From contig CAJMRN010000022.1 of assembly GCA_905215815.1 (NCBI GenBank), positions 1 through 23,280 on the forward strand: DNA of 23,280 bases, read 5' to 3'. Numbering within the stretch: the stretch's first letter is position 1; each line of letters starts with the position of its first letter. Under the pieces are notes generated by a model that searched no databases, was not told where the DNA came from, and worked only from the letters and a program-made list of their open reading frames with translations. The translations under genes and the position numbers were made by a program. This document shows, one piece after another, positions 8,261-15,058 of the stretch. This DNA comes from an uncultured bacterium (GTDB lineage: Bacteria > Actinomycetota > Coriobacteriia > Coriobacteriales > Coriobacteriaceae).

Positions 8261-9688
8261 CTATGCCTCGACAGTGTCCAGATCGAAGCCAAAGTAGCGA
8301 ACGGAGTTGTTGTAGCTGATGTCACGCACGATGGTGCCCAGCAGCTCCATGTCGGCCGGATACTTGCCCTGCTCAACCCACTCGCCGATCACGCCGCACA
8401 GCACGCGACGGAAATACTCGTGACGCGGATAGGACAGGAAGGAGCGGGAGTCGGTGAGCATGCCGACAAAGTTGCCCAGGACGCCCTCGTTAGCCAGAGC
8501 CGTGAGCTGCTCGCGCATGCCGACCTCGTTGTCGTTGAACCACCAGGCGGAGCCGTTCTGGATCTTACCGGCAGTCGGAGCCTCCTGGAAACAGCCCATC
8601 ACGGTATCGATCATGGTGTTGTCGATGGGGTTCAGGCTGTACAGAATGGTCTTGGGCAAGCCGCAGGTCTCCTGGATGGAGTTGAGGAATTCGGCGAGCT
8701 GGTCGGACGGCGTGTAGTTGGAGATGCAATCGTAGCCGGTGTCGGGACCGAGCTTGGCGAACATAGCGCGGTTGTTGTCACGCTTGCAGCCAAAGTGCAG
8801 CTGCATGGCCCAGCCAAGGCGGACATACTCGCCGGCGACAAACTGCATAAAGGCGGTCTTGTACTTGAGGACCTCTTCCTCGGTAAGCGGCTCGGCAGCC
8901 AGACCCTTGGCAAAGATGGCCTCGATTTCATCGTCGGTAGCCGGGACGTACATAACGTAATCGAATGCGTGGTCGGAGGCGCGGCAGCCCAGCTCGTGAG
9001 CAACGTCGTAGCGCTTGGAGATGGCAGACTTCATGCCCTCAAAGTCACTGACCTCAACGCCGGCAACCTCGGAAAGATGCTTGCAGTAGTCGGCAAACTC
9101 CTGGCCGCGCTCGATGCGCAGAGCGGCGTCGGGACGCATGGCGGGAACGACCTGAACGTCAAAACTGTCATCGGCGGCAATCTTCTTGTGCCACTCAAAG
9201 CTGTCGGCGGGGTCGTCGGTAGTGCAGATCATGCGGACGTTGGACTGCTTGATCAGGTTGCGGCAGGTAAAGCTGGCCTCGGCGAGCTTGGCGTTGGCAA
9301 GGTCCCAGACCTCCTGGGCGGTCTTGCCGTTGAGGACGCCCTCGTAGCCAAAGTAGCGCTTAAGCTCCAGGTGGCTCCACTCAAAGACGGGGTTGCCAAC
9401 GCAGCGACCCAGGGTCTCGGCCCACTTTTGGAACTTCTCGCGAGCAGGGGCATCGCCAGTGATAAAACGCTCGTCGACGCCGTTGGCGCGCATCAGGCGC
9501 CACTTGTAGTGGTCGCCGCCCAGCCAAACCTCGGTGATGTTCTCGAAACGCTTGTCCTCCCAGATCTCCTTGGGAGAAATGTGGCAGTGGTAATCGACGA
9601 TGGGCATGCACTTGGCAAAGTTGTGGAACAGCTCCTCGCCGGTCTTGGTGCTCAGCAGGAAATCCTGATCGTCCATGAAGTTTTTCAT
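8261..9688 (-). CDS. uxaC: Uronate (glucuronate/galacturonate) isomerase UxaC
   Basis: UxaC interconverts D-galacturonate with D-tagaturonate and D-glucuronate with D-fructuronate, and is the entry enzyme of the pathway. The chosen ATG at 9688 gives 475 residues, close to E. coli UxaC (470), and has AAGGGG upstream. A longer in-frame start at 9757 would add 23 residues, would run into the operator and promoter region, and looks unlike the family. His34 and His36 in VDYHCH match the metal site of the amidohydrolase-like fold. Further family blocks are ENITEVWLGGDHYKWRLMR, NPVFEWSHLELKRYFG, CTTDDPADSFEWH, and near the C-terminus GMLTDSRSFLSYPRHEYFRR. It is the first gene of the operon, directly behind the two operators, with the transporter gene 50 bp downstream. 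Confidence 0.96.
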   Translation of the reverse strand: MKNFMDDQDFLLSTKTGEELFHNFAKCMPIVDYHCHISPKEIWEDKRFENITEVWLGGDHYKWRLMRANGVDERFITGDAPAREKFQKWAETLGRCVGNPVFEWSHLELKRYFGYEGVLNGKTAQEVWDLANAKLAEASFTCRNLIKQSNVRMICTTDDPADSFEWHKKIAADDSFDVQVVPAMRPDAALRIERGQEFADYCKHLSEVAGVEVSDFEGMKSAISKRYDVAHELGCRASDHAFDYVMYVPATDDEIEAIFAKGLAAEPLTEEEVLKYKTAFMQFVAGEYVRLGWAMQLHFGCKRDNNRAMFAKLGPDTGYDCISNYTPSDQLAEFLNSIQETCGLPKTILYSLNPIDNTMIDTVMGCFQEAPTAGKIQNGSAWWFNDNEVGMREQLTALANEGVLGNFVGMLTDSRSFLSYPRHEYFRRVLCGVIGEWVEQGKYPADMELLGTIVRDISYNNSVRYFGFDLDTVEA

Positions 9689-9741
9689 CAAACAACCCCT
9701 TTGTTTGCGGAGCGGGCGCACAATACGCTCGTCATCCTCTA

Positions 9742-9793
9742 GGTGAACGTTCACCATCTTAGTGCAAAATGCGTTACAAGGTGAACGTTCACT
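9742..9793 (-). promoter_or_regulatory. uxaC promoter with two palindromic operators
   Basis: Two copies of the perfect palindrome GTGAACGTTCAC lie at 9743-9754 and 9781-9792, with centres 38 bp apart. On the minus strand TTCACC (9785-9780) could serve as the -35, followed after 18 nt by TAAGAT (9761-9756) as the -10. The upstream operator therefore overlaps the -35 and the downstream one starts right after the -10, a layout expected for repression. The probable binder is the LacI-type protein encoded at 9974-11053. The rest of the gap (9794-9874) shows nothing else. Confidence 0.8.
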
Positions 9794-9874
9794 TAACCAT
9801 CATGGGGCGAACGGTAGGTTTTGACCGCTTAACGGTTGCCGAGCCATGGACCCTACGTTGGATCGGCACAAAGA

Positions 9875-9910
9875 AAGGCCGCTGACGGCAGATTCGCCAT
9901 CAGCGGCCTT
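9875..9910 (-). terminator. Intrinsic terminator of the uxa-linked LacI-type regulator
   Basis: Arms at 9875-9889 and 9896-9910 (AAGGCCGCTGAcGGC with GCCaTCAGCGGCCTT) form a 15-bp stem with one imperfect pair and a 6-nt loop. On the minus strand the stem runs into CTTTCTTTG. It separates the regulator transcript from the uxaC promoter. Confidence 0.7.
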
Positions 9911-9973
9911 CGAAACAATTTTTCGATACCCCCGCCAAAAAGTACGCGGCAAGTAGGGAACTCCCTAAACGCA

Positions 9974-11053
9974 TTAGATTCCGGCGAGCTCGCAGTAACG
10001 ATCGACGTTGCTGGCAAACACCATCTCAACAGCCCCCTTTTGCACAGGCTCCGCTGGTGTCTTTCCCCACAGCAGGTAATCGCCTAAGGTCTTGGCGCCA
10101 CGATATGCCAGACTCACCGGGTCCTTGTAGACGATGTTGGTAAAGATGCCCCGACGCAAAGCCAGCGCACTTTCTGGGAACAGATCGTTGCCAATCACCA
10201 TTACTTCGCCGGCCTTGTTAGCCGCGACAAGCGCATCGGCAATCAGCTCAGAGCCCACGGCGAACACGCTGCAGATCAACTCGGGGGCTTCCGATGACTT
10301 TAGACGCTGGTTGAGCTCGTGCTCGAGCTGCTTGACCTGGGCATGAGCACCGGTCAGATCCTCGACCTGCCAGGGAACATTGTGCTCGCGAAGGTAATTG
10401 TGGAAGGCGCGAGCGGTCAAATAGTGCGAGTCGGTGTAGGGGTCGCCCGCCAATAAAAGCACGCGGGTATCGGTCCCAGAAGCGTGAACCAGGTTGGCCG
10501 CCTGCTCGGCCATCAGGCTTCCCGCCGTGGAGTAGTCGGCCAAACTAGCGCCCAGGCGATCGAGGTGAGGGCGGTCGCCGTCAACGAGCTCAATCGTCAC
10601 GCCCGCCTCGGCGATCTGCCCCAAAAGCTCAGTCGCACGATCGTCGCCCGGCGTATAGGCGAGCAAGCCATCAATCTTCTCGCCCACCTGCAGACGCTCG
10701 TCGATTTGCTCAAGTGCATCGGCGTAGCCACCCACGCCAAATTCAACACGCTCAACCGTAATGCCCCGGTCGATGACCTCCTGCTCAAAGCGGTTGCAGC
10801 CTTCCCACAGGTAACGGAAAAAGTACGCTCCCTCGCGCGATGCGCGGGGCAGGCAAAACACCAGGTTGATATCCTTGCGGCGCAGGCTCGAGGCACTCGT
10901 ATTGCGATGGTAACCCATGGCCTCGGCCTTAGCATTCACCTTGGAGCGCACGGATTCGCTCACGCCGGCCTTACCCGTCAGGGCCTTGTGCACGGTATTG
11001 ATGGAAACGCCAAGCTCGGCGGCTATGTCCTTCATGGTTACGCGAGCGCTCAT
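9974..11053 (-). CDS. LacI-family transcriptional regulator, probable repressor of the uxa operon
   Basis: This 359-residue protein has the LacI-family layout. An N-terminal helix-turn-helix lies at residues 7-26 (MKDIAAELGVSINTVHKAL), a hinge region near 50-60 (NTSASSLRR), and a periplasmic-binding-protein-like sugar-sensing domain fills the rest (GDPYTDSHYLTARAF, VIGNDLFPESALALRRGIFTNIVYKDP). The recognition helix has THxxA residues TVHKAL where many members have TVSRAL. The ATG at 11053 has CGGAG 7 nt upstream; a second Met at residue 7 is less likely. The gene ends 285 bp before uxaC in the same direction, with a terminator and then the two GTGAACGTTCAC operators between them. A hexuronate or pathway intermediate is the likely inducer by position. 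Upstream of the gene only a loose palindrome, GGTAACGATACC (11095-11106), hints at self-control. Confidence 0.9.
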   Translation of the reverse strand: MSARVTMKDIAAELGVSINTVHKALTGKAGVSESVRSKVNAKAEAMGYHRNTSASSLRRKDINLVFCLPRASREGAYFFRYLWEGCNRFEQEVIDRGITVERVEFGVGGYADALEQIDERLQVGEKIDGLLAYTPGDDRATELLGQIAEAGVTIELVDGDRPHLDRLGASLADYSTAGSLMAEQAANLVHASGTDTRVLLLAGDPYTDSHYLTARAFHNYLREHNVPWQVEDLTGAHAQVKQLEHELNQRLKSSEAPELICSVFAVGSELIADALVAANKAGEVMVIGNDLFPESALALRRGIFTNIVYKDPVSLAYRGAKTLGDYLLWGKTPAEPVQKGAVEMVFASNVDRYCELAGI

Positions 11054-11150
11054 GGGGATACTCCGTTATAGATAAGTTGCCAATTAACAGTACAGGTAAC
11101 GATACCCCAAAATCGCTCTACAACTCGCCGCGCTCGCCCCCAAATGTGCA

Positions 11151-11184
11151 AAGCGCCCCGCGAACGGATGCTCGCGAGGCGCTT
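11151..11184 (-). terminator. Intrinsic terminator at the end of the feo operon
   Basis: AAGCGCC-(C/T)-CGCGA arms at about 11151-11164 and 11172-11184 form a strong GC-rich stem with a short loop. It lies 14 bp past the stop of the small Cys-rich protein, with only a short TTT after it on the minus strand. Confidence 0.6.
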
Positions 11185-11197
11185 GGATGCCTAGACC

Positions 11198-11398
11198 TTA
11201 TTTAATACCGCGGCCCAAGTCTTCGGCGATTTTGTCTACGCCCTTAAGTGCGGCACAGGTCTTTTTATTGGAGCAATGCCCCGTGCAAACGCCACCCTGA
11301 GCGCAGTCGGCGCAGGTGCCCTTACGGTAGATGCGCACGCATACCGCGACAAACGCAATACCGATAACAGCCAGTACAACAATATCGATAGGTGCCAT
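11198..11398 (-). CDS. FeoB-associated Cys-rich membrane protein
   Basis: This 66-residue protein has one N-terminal membrane helix (residues about 4-24, IDIVVLAVIGIAFVAVCVRI) and then a cysteine cluster, CADCAQGGVCTGHCSNKKTC, with six cysteines at about 29-48. This is the pattern of the small FeoB-associated Cys-rich membrane proteins found next to feoB in Firmicutes and Actinobacteria. Their exact function is not established; a role like FeoC or as a metal chaperone at the FeoB cytoplasmic side is guesswork. A perfect AGGAGG stands before the ATG at 11398. It lies 175 bp after feoB and after feoB's own terminator, so it depends on read-through or a weak promoter of its own. Confidence 0.85.
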   Translation of the reverse strand: MAPIDIVVLAVIGIAFVAVCVRIYRKGTCADCAQGGVCTGHCSNKKTCAALKGVDKIAEDLGRGIK

Positions 11399-11511
11399 AG
11401 CAAGCCTCCTCTAGTTAGCCATCACTTACTTTACCCCATTCTCCACCTACCAAAAAGGGACAGGTTTATTTTGGTCGGTTTTATCTGCGGAAACGCCACA
11501 TCTCCCCCATC

Positions 11512-11544
11512 AAAAAGCCCGAGTGTCGCTGGGACACCCGGGCT
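11512..11544 (-). terminator. Intrinsic terminator after feoB
   Basis: AGCCCG and CGGGCT ends with GTGTC/GACAC inside make a 12-bp stem (11516-11527 with 11533-11544, one mismatch) and a 5-nt loop. Five T residues follow on the minus strand. Between it and the Cys-rich gene (11399-11511) no gene is visible. Confidence 0.75.
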
Positions 11545-11573
11545 CGTGGAAAGGGGCTAATCCTTGTTCGGAC

Positions 11574-13901
11574 TTAAGCGGAAACTGCGGCGGAAGCAGC
11601 GTTGGTCTCGTCCTCGTCGGTCCATACATGCTTAGGCATGGGACGGAAGATCTGGAAGAGCATCGCAACCAGCAGAACGATGGCTACAACCGTCCAAATA
11701 CCAAACTGTCCAAGCACGAACAGGTTGTAGAACTGGTTGATGAACAGGCCGATGACCCATGCGAAGGCGCACTCGTAGCCGATGGCAATCGCGGTCCACT
11801 TGCCGGAGTCCATCTGGTTGCGGATGGTGCCCATAGCGGCAAAGCACGGAGCGCACAGCAGGTTGAATGCGCCAAAGGCAACGCAAGCGCCCATAGTCGG
11901 GAACATGCCGGCAAACGCGGTCCACAGGCTCGGGTCGGTCTCGCCCGCGTCGGCGACGGACAGCAGCGATCCGGCGGTGGCGACGACGTTCTCCTTAGCG
12001 ACAAGGCCAGAGACAGTCAGCGCGGTTGCCTGCCAGGTGCTAAAGCCGAGCGGGGCGAAGATCCAAGCGACCAGGTTGCCGAGCATGGCAAGCACGGAGT
12101 AGTCCATGAACTCCTCGGGGATGCCGTCCATCGCAGGCAGGAAGCCAAAGGAACCGTTATAGCTACCAAAGTTGGAGAGGAACCAAACCACGACAGTGGA
12201 GGCAAAGATGACCGTGCCGGCCTTCTTGATAAAGGCCCAGCAGCGCTCCCACACGTGCAGCGCCCAAGAGCGGATCGCCGGGAAGTGGTAGGCGGGAAGC
12301 TCCATAACGAACGGTGTCGGGCGGCCGGCGAAGAGCTTGGTCTTCTTGAGCATGAGGCCCGAGGCGATGACGGCAAAGACGCCCAGGAAGTAGAAGAGCG
12401 GGCTGATCCACGCGGCGGTGGTGGAAGAATCGCCGATAATGGAGCCCATGAGCAGGGCGATGATCGGCAGCTTGGCGCCACAGGGAATGAACGTGGTGGT
12501 CATGACCGTCATGCGGCGGTCCTTCTCGTTCTCGATGGTCTTGGTGGCCATGACGCCGGGGACACCGCAGCCCGAGGACACGAGCATGGGGATAAAGGAC
12601 TTACCGGACAGGCCAAAGCGGCGGAACACGCGGTCCATGATGAAGGCGACGCGGGCCATATAGCCGCAGTCCTCCAGGAAGGACAGCATGACGAACAGCA
12701 GGAACATCTGCGGGACAAAGCCGAAGATGGCGCCCAGGCCGCCGACGATGCCGTCGCAGACCAGCGAATCGACCAGGCCACCGTCCTCGGTGCCGCCCGC
12801 CACAAGGGCGTCGTGGACCATGGTGGTAATACCAGGAACATAGGGGCCGTACTGTGCCGGGTCGACCGAGTCGGCATTGTCGCCCGCAGCCTCGACGGCC
12901 GCGTCGTAGGCGTCGCGGCCCTGACCGAGCACGTACCAACCGTCGGTACCGAAGAGCTGGTCGTTGGTGAAGTCGGTCACCGTGCCGCCCAAGGTAGAAA
13001 CGGCGATGTAGTACACGCAGAACATGATGACCACAAAGATCGGCAGGCCCAGGATACGGTTGGTAACCACGCGGTCGATCTTCTCGGAGGTGCTCATCTT
13101 TGCCGGAGCCTTGGTGAGGCACTCGTCAATGATGTGGGCAATCACGCCGTAACGCTCGCCGGTGATGATGGACTCGGCGTCATCGTCGCAGTCCTGTTCG
13201 CACTGAGCGACCAGACCTTCGACGCGAGCGGCCTTCTCCTTGGTGAGGTTGATGAGCTTGCAGGCGTCCGCATCGCGCTCGAACAGCTTGACAGCGTAGT
13301 AGCGGCGCTTGTTGGCGGGAACGCTCGCCGGCAGATTGTTCTCGATGTGGTCCAGAACGTCCTCGATGGAGGAATCGAACTTGTGCTCCGGCACCTGGCC
13401 CTTGGAAGCAGCGGACTTCTTGACCTGCTCGAACAGCTCCTTGATGCCCTTGTTCTTAAGGGCCGAGATCATCATGACCGGACAACCGAGCTTCTTGGAG
13501 AGCTTGTCCGTGTCGATCTTATCGCCGTTCTTCTCGACCAGGTCGGCCATGTTGAGGGCAACGACCACGGGCAGGCCGGTCTCGATAACCTGAAGCGCCA
13601 GGTACAGGTTACGCTCGAGGTTGGTGGCGTCGACCACCTGGACGACGACATCGGGCTCGCCGCTCATGAGGTAATCGCGCGAGCACTGCTCCTCAGGGCT
13701 GTAGGGGGAAAGCGAGTAGATGCCAGGGAGGTCCGTGATGGTAACGTTCTTGTCGCTTAGGAGCTTGGCCTCCTTTTTCTCAACCGTGACGCCGGGCCAG
13801 TTGCCAACGTAGCCGTTGGCGCCGGTGATCAGGTTGAAAAGCGTGGTCTTGCCGCAGTTGGGGTTACCCGCCAGCGCGACATGGATCTGAGAATCCGCCA
13901 T
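11574..13901 (-). CDS. feoB: Ferrous iron transport protein FeoB
   Basis: FeoB is the inner-membrane Fe(II) uptake protein with a cytoplasmic GTP-binding domain. The 775-residue sequence has G1 at residues 12-19 (GNPNCGKT), G3 at 57-60 (DLPG), G4 at 117-120 (NMAD) and a G5-like SALK near 147. A helical GDI-like linker runs to about 275, then come the membrane helices with the two gate motifs SSGCGVPGVMATKT and FIPCGAKLPI. These hold the cysteines thought to line the iron path. The C-terminus is a hydrophilic tail after the last helix. Size matches the family (about 700-800). The ATG at 13901 has AAGGAAGAAGG upstream. It lies 123 bp after a feoA gene, with a DtxR/IdeR-like box and a hairpin in that gap, so it may have its own iron-controlled promoter as well as read-through from feoA. 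Confidence 0.97.
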   Translation of the reverse strand: MADSQIHVALAGNPNCGKTTLFNLITGANGYVGNWPGVTVEKKEAKLLSDKNVTITDLPGIYSLSPYSPEEQCSRDYLMSGEPDVVVQVVDATNLERNLYLALQVIETGLPVVVALNMADLVEKNGDKIDTDKLSKKLGCPVMMISALKNKGIKELFEQVKKSAASKGQVPEHKFDSSIEDVLDHIENNLPASVPANKRRYYAVKLFERDADACKLINLTKEKAARVEGLVAQCEQDCDDDAESIITGERYGVIAHIIDECLTKAPAKMSTSEKIDRVVTNRILGLPIFVVIMFCVYYIAVSTLGGTVTDFTNDQLFGTDGWYVLGQGRDAYDAAVEAAGDNADSVDPAQYGPYVPGITTMVHDALVAGGTEDGGLVDSLVCDGIVGGLGAIFGFVPQMFLLFVMLSFLEDCGYMARVAFIMDRVFRRFGLSGKSFIPMLVSSGCGVPGVMATKTIENEKDRRMTVMTTTFIPCGAKLPIIALLMGSIIGDSSTTAAWISPLFYFLGVFAVIASGLMLKKTKLFAGRPTPFVMELPAYHFPAIRSWALHVWERCWAFIKKAGTVIFASTVVVWFLSNFGSYNGSFGFLPAMDGIPEEFMDYSVLAMLGNLVAWIFAPLGFSTWQATALTVSGLVAKENVVATAGSLLSVADAGETDPSLWTAFAGMFPTMGACVAFGAFNLLCAPCFAAMGTIRNQMDSGKWTAIAIGYECAFAWVIGLFINQFYNLFVLGQFGIWTVVAIVLLVAMLFQIFRPMPKHVWTDEDETNAASAAVSA

Positions 13902-13922
13902 TCAATCCTTCTTCCTTGTGTG

Positions 13923-13946
13923 CCTGCGCTGCTTTCTCCGCGCAGG
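13923..13946 (-). promoter_or_regulatory. Leader hairpin just upstream of the feoB ribosome binding site
   Basis: CCTGCGC (13923-13929) pairs perfectly with GCGCAGG (13940-13946) around a 10-nt loop. The stem ends about 5 nt before the AAGGAAG ribosome binding region of feoB. No T run follows, so a terminator is unlikely; it may be an mRNA-stability or translation element. Confidence 0.4.
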
Positions 13947-13974
13947 CTGGATAATGTGCTTTAAAGTTGCTGCA

Positions 13975-13993
13975 TTAAGTTAGAAAAACCTAA
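13975..13993 (-). promoter_or_regulatory. DtxR/IdeR-type iron box upstream of feoB
   Basis: On the minus strand the 19-mer TTAGGTTTTTCTAACTTAA matches the DtxR/IdeR consensus as I recall it (TTAGGTTAGCCTAACCTAA) at 15 of 19 positions. It also contains AAGTTAG and CTAACTT arms with a 6-nt spacer. Iron-loaded DtxR-family repressors bind such sites, so feoB is likely repressed when iron is plentiful. Confidence 0.7.
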
Positions 13994-14024
13994 CTTTATC
14001 TGCAGATATATGCGCCGCGAGCCC

Positions 14025-14246
14025 TTACTGGACCTCGACGACGGCAGCCTCCTCCTTGCGGATGGAAAGCTCGTAGCCGCGCACGTTGATCTCGACCGGA
14101 TCACCGAGCGGTGCAACCTTCACGACCTTGAACGAAGTGCCCTTGATGAGCCCCAGGTCCATAAGGTGGCGGCGAAGCGCACCCTCACCGTGAAGCTTGA
14201 CGATGGTGGAGCTCTCGCCCACCTTAACGTCACCCAACGTCTTCAT
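14025..14246 (-). CDS. feoA: FeoA family protein (second of two)
   Basis: This is a 73-residue SH3-like FeoA domain protein that acts at the cytoplasmic side of FeoB in ferrous iron uptake. Seen in the sequence are the family core GEGALRRHLMDLGLIKGTSFKVVKVAPLGDPVEI and the closing strand ELSIRKEEAAVVEV. The ATG at 14246 has AAAGGGGG and GAGG upstream. It lies 39 bp after the first FeoA gene and 123 bp before feoB, all in one direction. It is less than half identical by eye to its neighbour, so the pair looks like an old duplication or two distinct roles rather than a recent copy. Confidence 0.9.
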   Translation of the reverse strand: MKTLGDVKVGESSTIVKLHGEGALRRHLMDLGLIKGTSFKVVKVAPLGDPVEINVRGYELSIRKEEAAVVEVQ

Positions 14247-14285
14247 CCTCTTGTCCCCCTTTCGGTTTTTATGAAATGCTGCGGA

Positions 14286-14528
14286 CTAACCGACGGTCAT
14301 GATGTGCATGGCAACCTTGGAATCGATACCAAAGCGTGCGCCCAGCACCGTGACGATGATATTGGCGCCACTCGAGCTCACCACGTGAATTTCGCTGCCC
14401 TCGACAAAGCCGAGGTCCTTGAGGTGGTGCTTCATATCCTCATTGCCCTTTACACGAGACACGCGCACGGTTTCGCCCGCTTTTACCATCGAAAGCGGCA
14501 TTGCCGGCATCTGCGGTCCGCAAGACAT
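14286..14528 (-). CDS. feoA: FeoA family protein (first of two)
   Basis: This 80-residue FeoA domain protein is the first gene of the feo operon. The core is SMVKAGETVRVSRVKGNEDMKHHLKDLGFVEGSEIHVVSSSGANIIV, then GARFGIDSKVAMHIMTV. The N-terminal MSCGPQMPAMPLS is an extension carrying a Cys that the other FeoA lacks. The ATG at 14528 has AGGAGCC upstream. Downstream lies the second feoA at 39 bp. It probably supports FeoB, but which of the two FeoA proteins binds FeoB cannot be told here. Confidence 0.9.
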   Translation of the reverse strand: MSCGPQMPAMPLSMVKAGETVRVSRVKGNEDMKHHLKDLGFVEGSEIHVVSSSGANIIVTVLGARFGIDSKVAMHIMTVG

Positions 14529-14570
14529 GAGTGGCTCCTAACGTCAGTTCGTCCTCAACATCGACGCGGT

Positions 14571-14624
14571 AAAAGTTAACCACGCCTATGTTTGCTTTAG
14601 TAAACTAACACGTGGTTAACTTTT
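14571..14624 (-). promoter_or_regulatory. Palindromic control region upstream of the feo operon
   Basis: AAAAGTTAACCACG (14571-14584) and CGTGGTTAACTTTT (14611-14624) are perfect 14-bp inverted repeats with 26 nt between them. The spacer holds a second palindrome, TTAGTAAACTAA (14597-14608). The region lies about 45-95 bp before the first feoA start, where an operator and promoter are expected. It does not fit the 19-bp DtxR box spacing seen in front of feoB. I could not fix -35 and -10 elements with confidence. Confidence 0.55.
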
Positions 14625-14671
14625 TGGAAAGGGTCCCCATTCAGATTTCGAAAAAGTTTCCTATACGAAAC

Positions 14672-14707
14672 AAAAAGGCGCGGCAAAGAGCTGTCCTTTG
14701 CCGCGCC
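14672..14707 (-). terminator. Intrinsic terminator of the HPr-like gene
   Basis: A perfect 12-bp stem, GGCGCGGCAAAG with CTTTGCCGCGCC (14677-14688 and 14696-14707), has a 7-nt loop. On the minus strand TTTTT follows (14676-14672). It starts 9 bp after the stop codon of the HPr-like gene. Confidence 0.85.
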
Positions 14708-14716
14708 CTGTCATGC

Positions 14717-14965
14717 TTAGAGCGAGAGGTTTCTGATCGACGTAACGCAGGAAGCCTCGTCTACGCCCGAAACGCGAAAGATGATGTCCTCGCCGCACTC
14801 GCCGTAGAGAGCCATGAGGCCCATGACATCGCGACCGTCGGTATGGCGGTCGCCGATGCTGACCGACACGTCGCTACGGTGCTTGGCAATGATGTCATAG
14901 AGCAGCGCAACCGGGCGGGCGTGTAGTCCCAACGGATCTTTAATCGTCTTTGTAAACTCGACCAT
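14717..14965 (-). CDS. HPr-family phosphocarrier protein with Asp at the Ser46 position
   Basis: This 82-residue protein is an HPr-like phosphocarrier of the phosphotransferase system. His15 sits in the classic GLHARPVALL motif (residues 13-22), the site that takes phosphate from enzyme I. The regulatory helix reads GRDVMGLMAL, so position 46, normally the serine phosphorylated by HPr kinase, is Asp. The ATG at 14965 has GGAGGGG 4 nt upstream; an in-frame GTG at 15010 would give 97 residues but has no ribosome binding site and extends past the usual HPr start. TACAAT at 15025-15020 is a possible -10. The gene stands alone, with no enzyme I or IIA gene next to it, and ends in its own terminator. 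It could be the main HPr, or a regulatory paralogue; the sequence alone does not decide. Confidence 0.88.
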   Translation of the reverse strand: MVEFTKTIKDPLGLHARPVALLYDIIAKHRSDVSVSIGDRHTDGRDVMGLMALYGECGEDIIFRVSGVDEASCVTSIRNLSL

Positions 14966-15058
14966 GTCCCCTCCCACGACATCACACATTCGGCCGGCAA
15001 ACCCAGCCACGTGGTAGTTATTGTAGCGTTAGATGCTTATCGAGGGCCCCTCCGGATA

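Noticed and set aside
11095..11106. GGTAACGATACC as a possible self-operator of the uxa-linked LacI-type gene
   Set aside because: It has central mismatches and does not resemble the GTGAACGTTCAC sites well enough to claim the same protein binds it.
11449..11482. GGGACAGGTTTATTTTGG between the FeoB-associated gene and the feoB terminator, reminiscent of REP-type sequences
   Set aside because: Only one copy is visible, without an inverted partner or a RAYT-type gene nearby, so it cannot be called a repeat from this window.
11523..13760. A 745-codon plus-strand open frame opposite feoB
   Set aside because: Low-complexity composition rich in Gly, Asp, His and Arg, no domain, and fully inside feoB. 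The same applies to long antisense frames opposite uxaB, uxaC, the OYE-like gene and the GltD-like gene.
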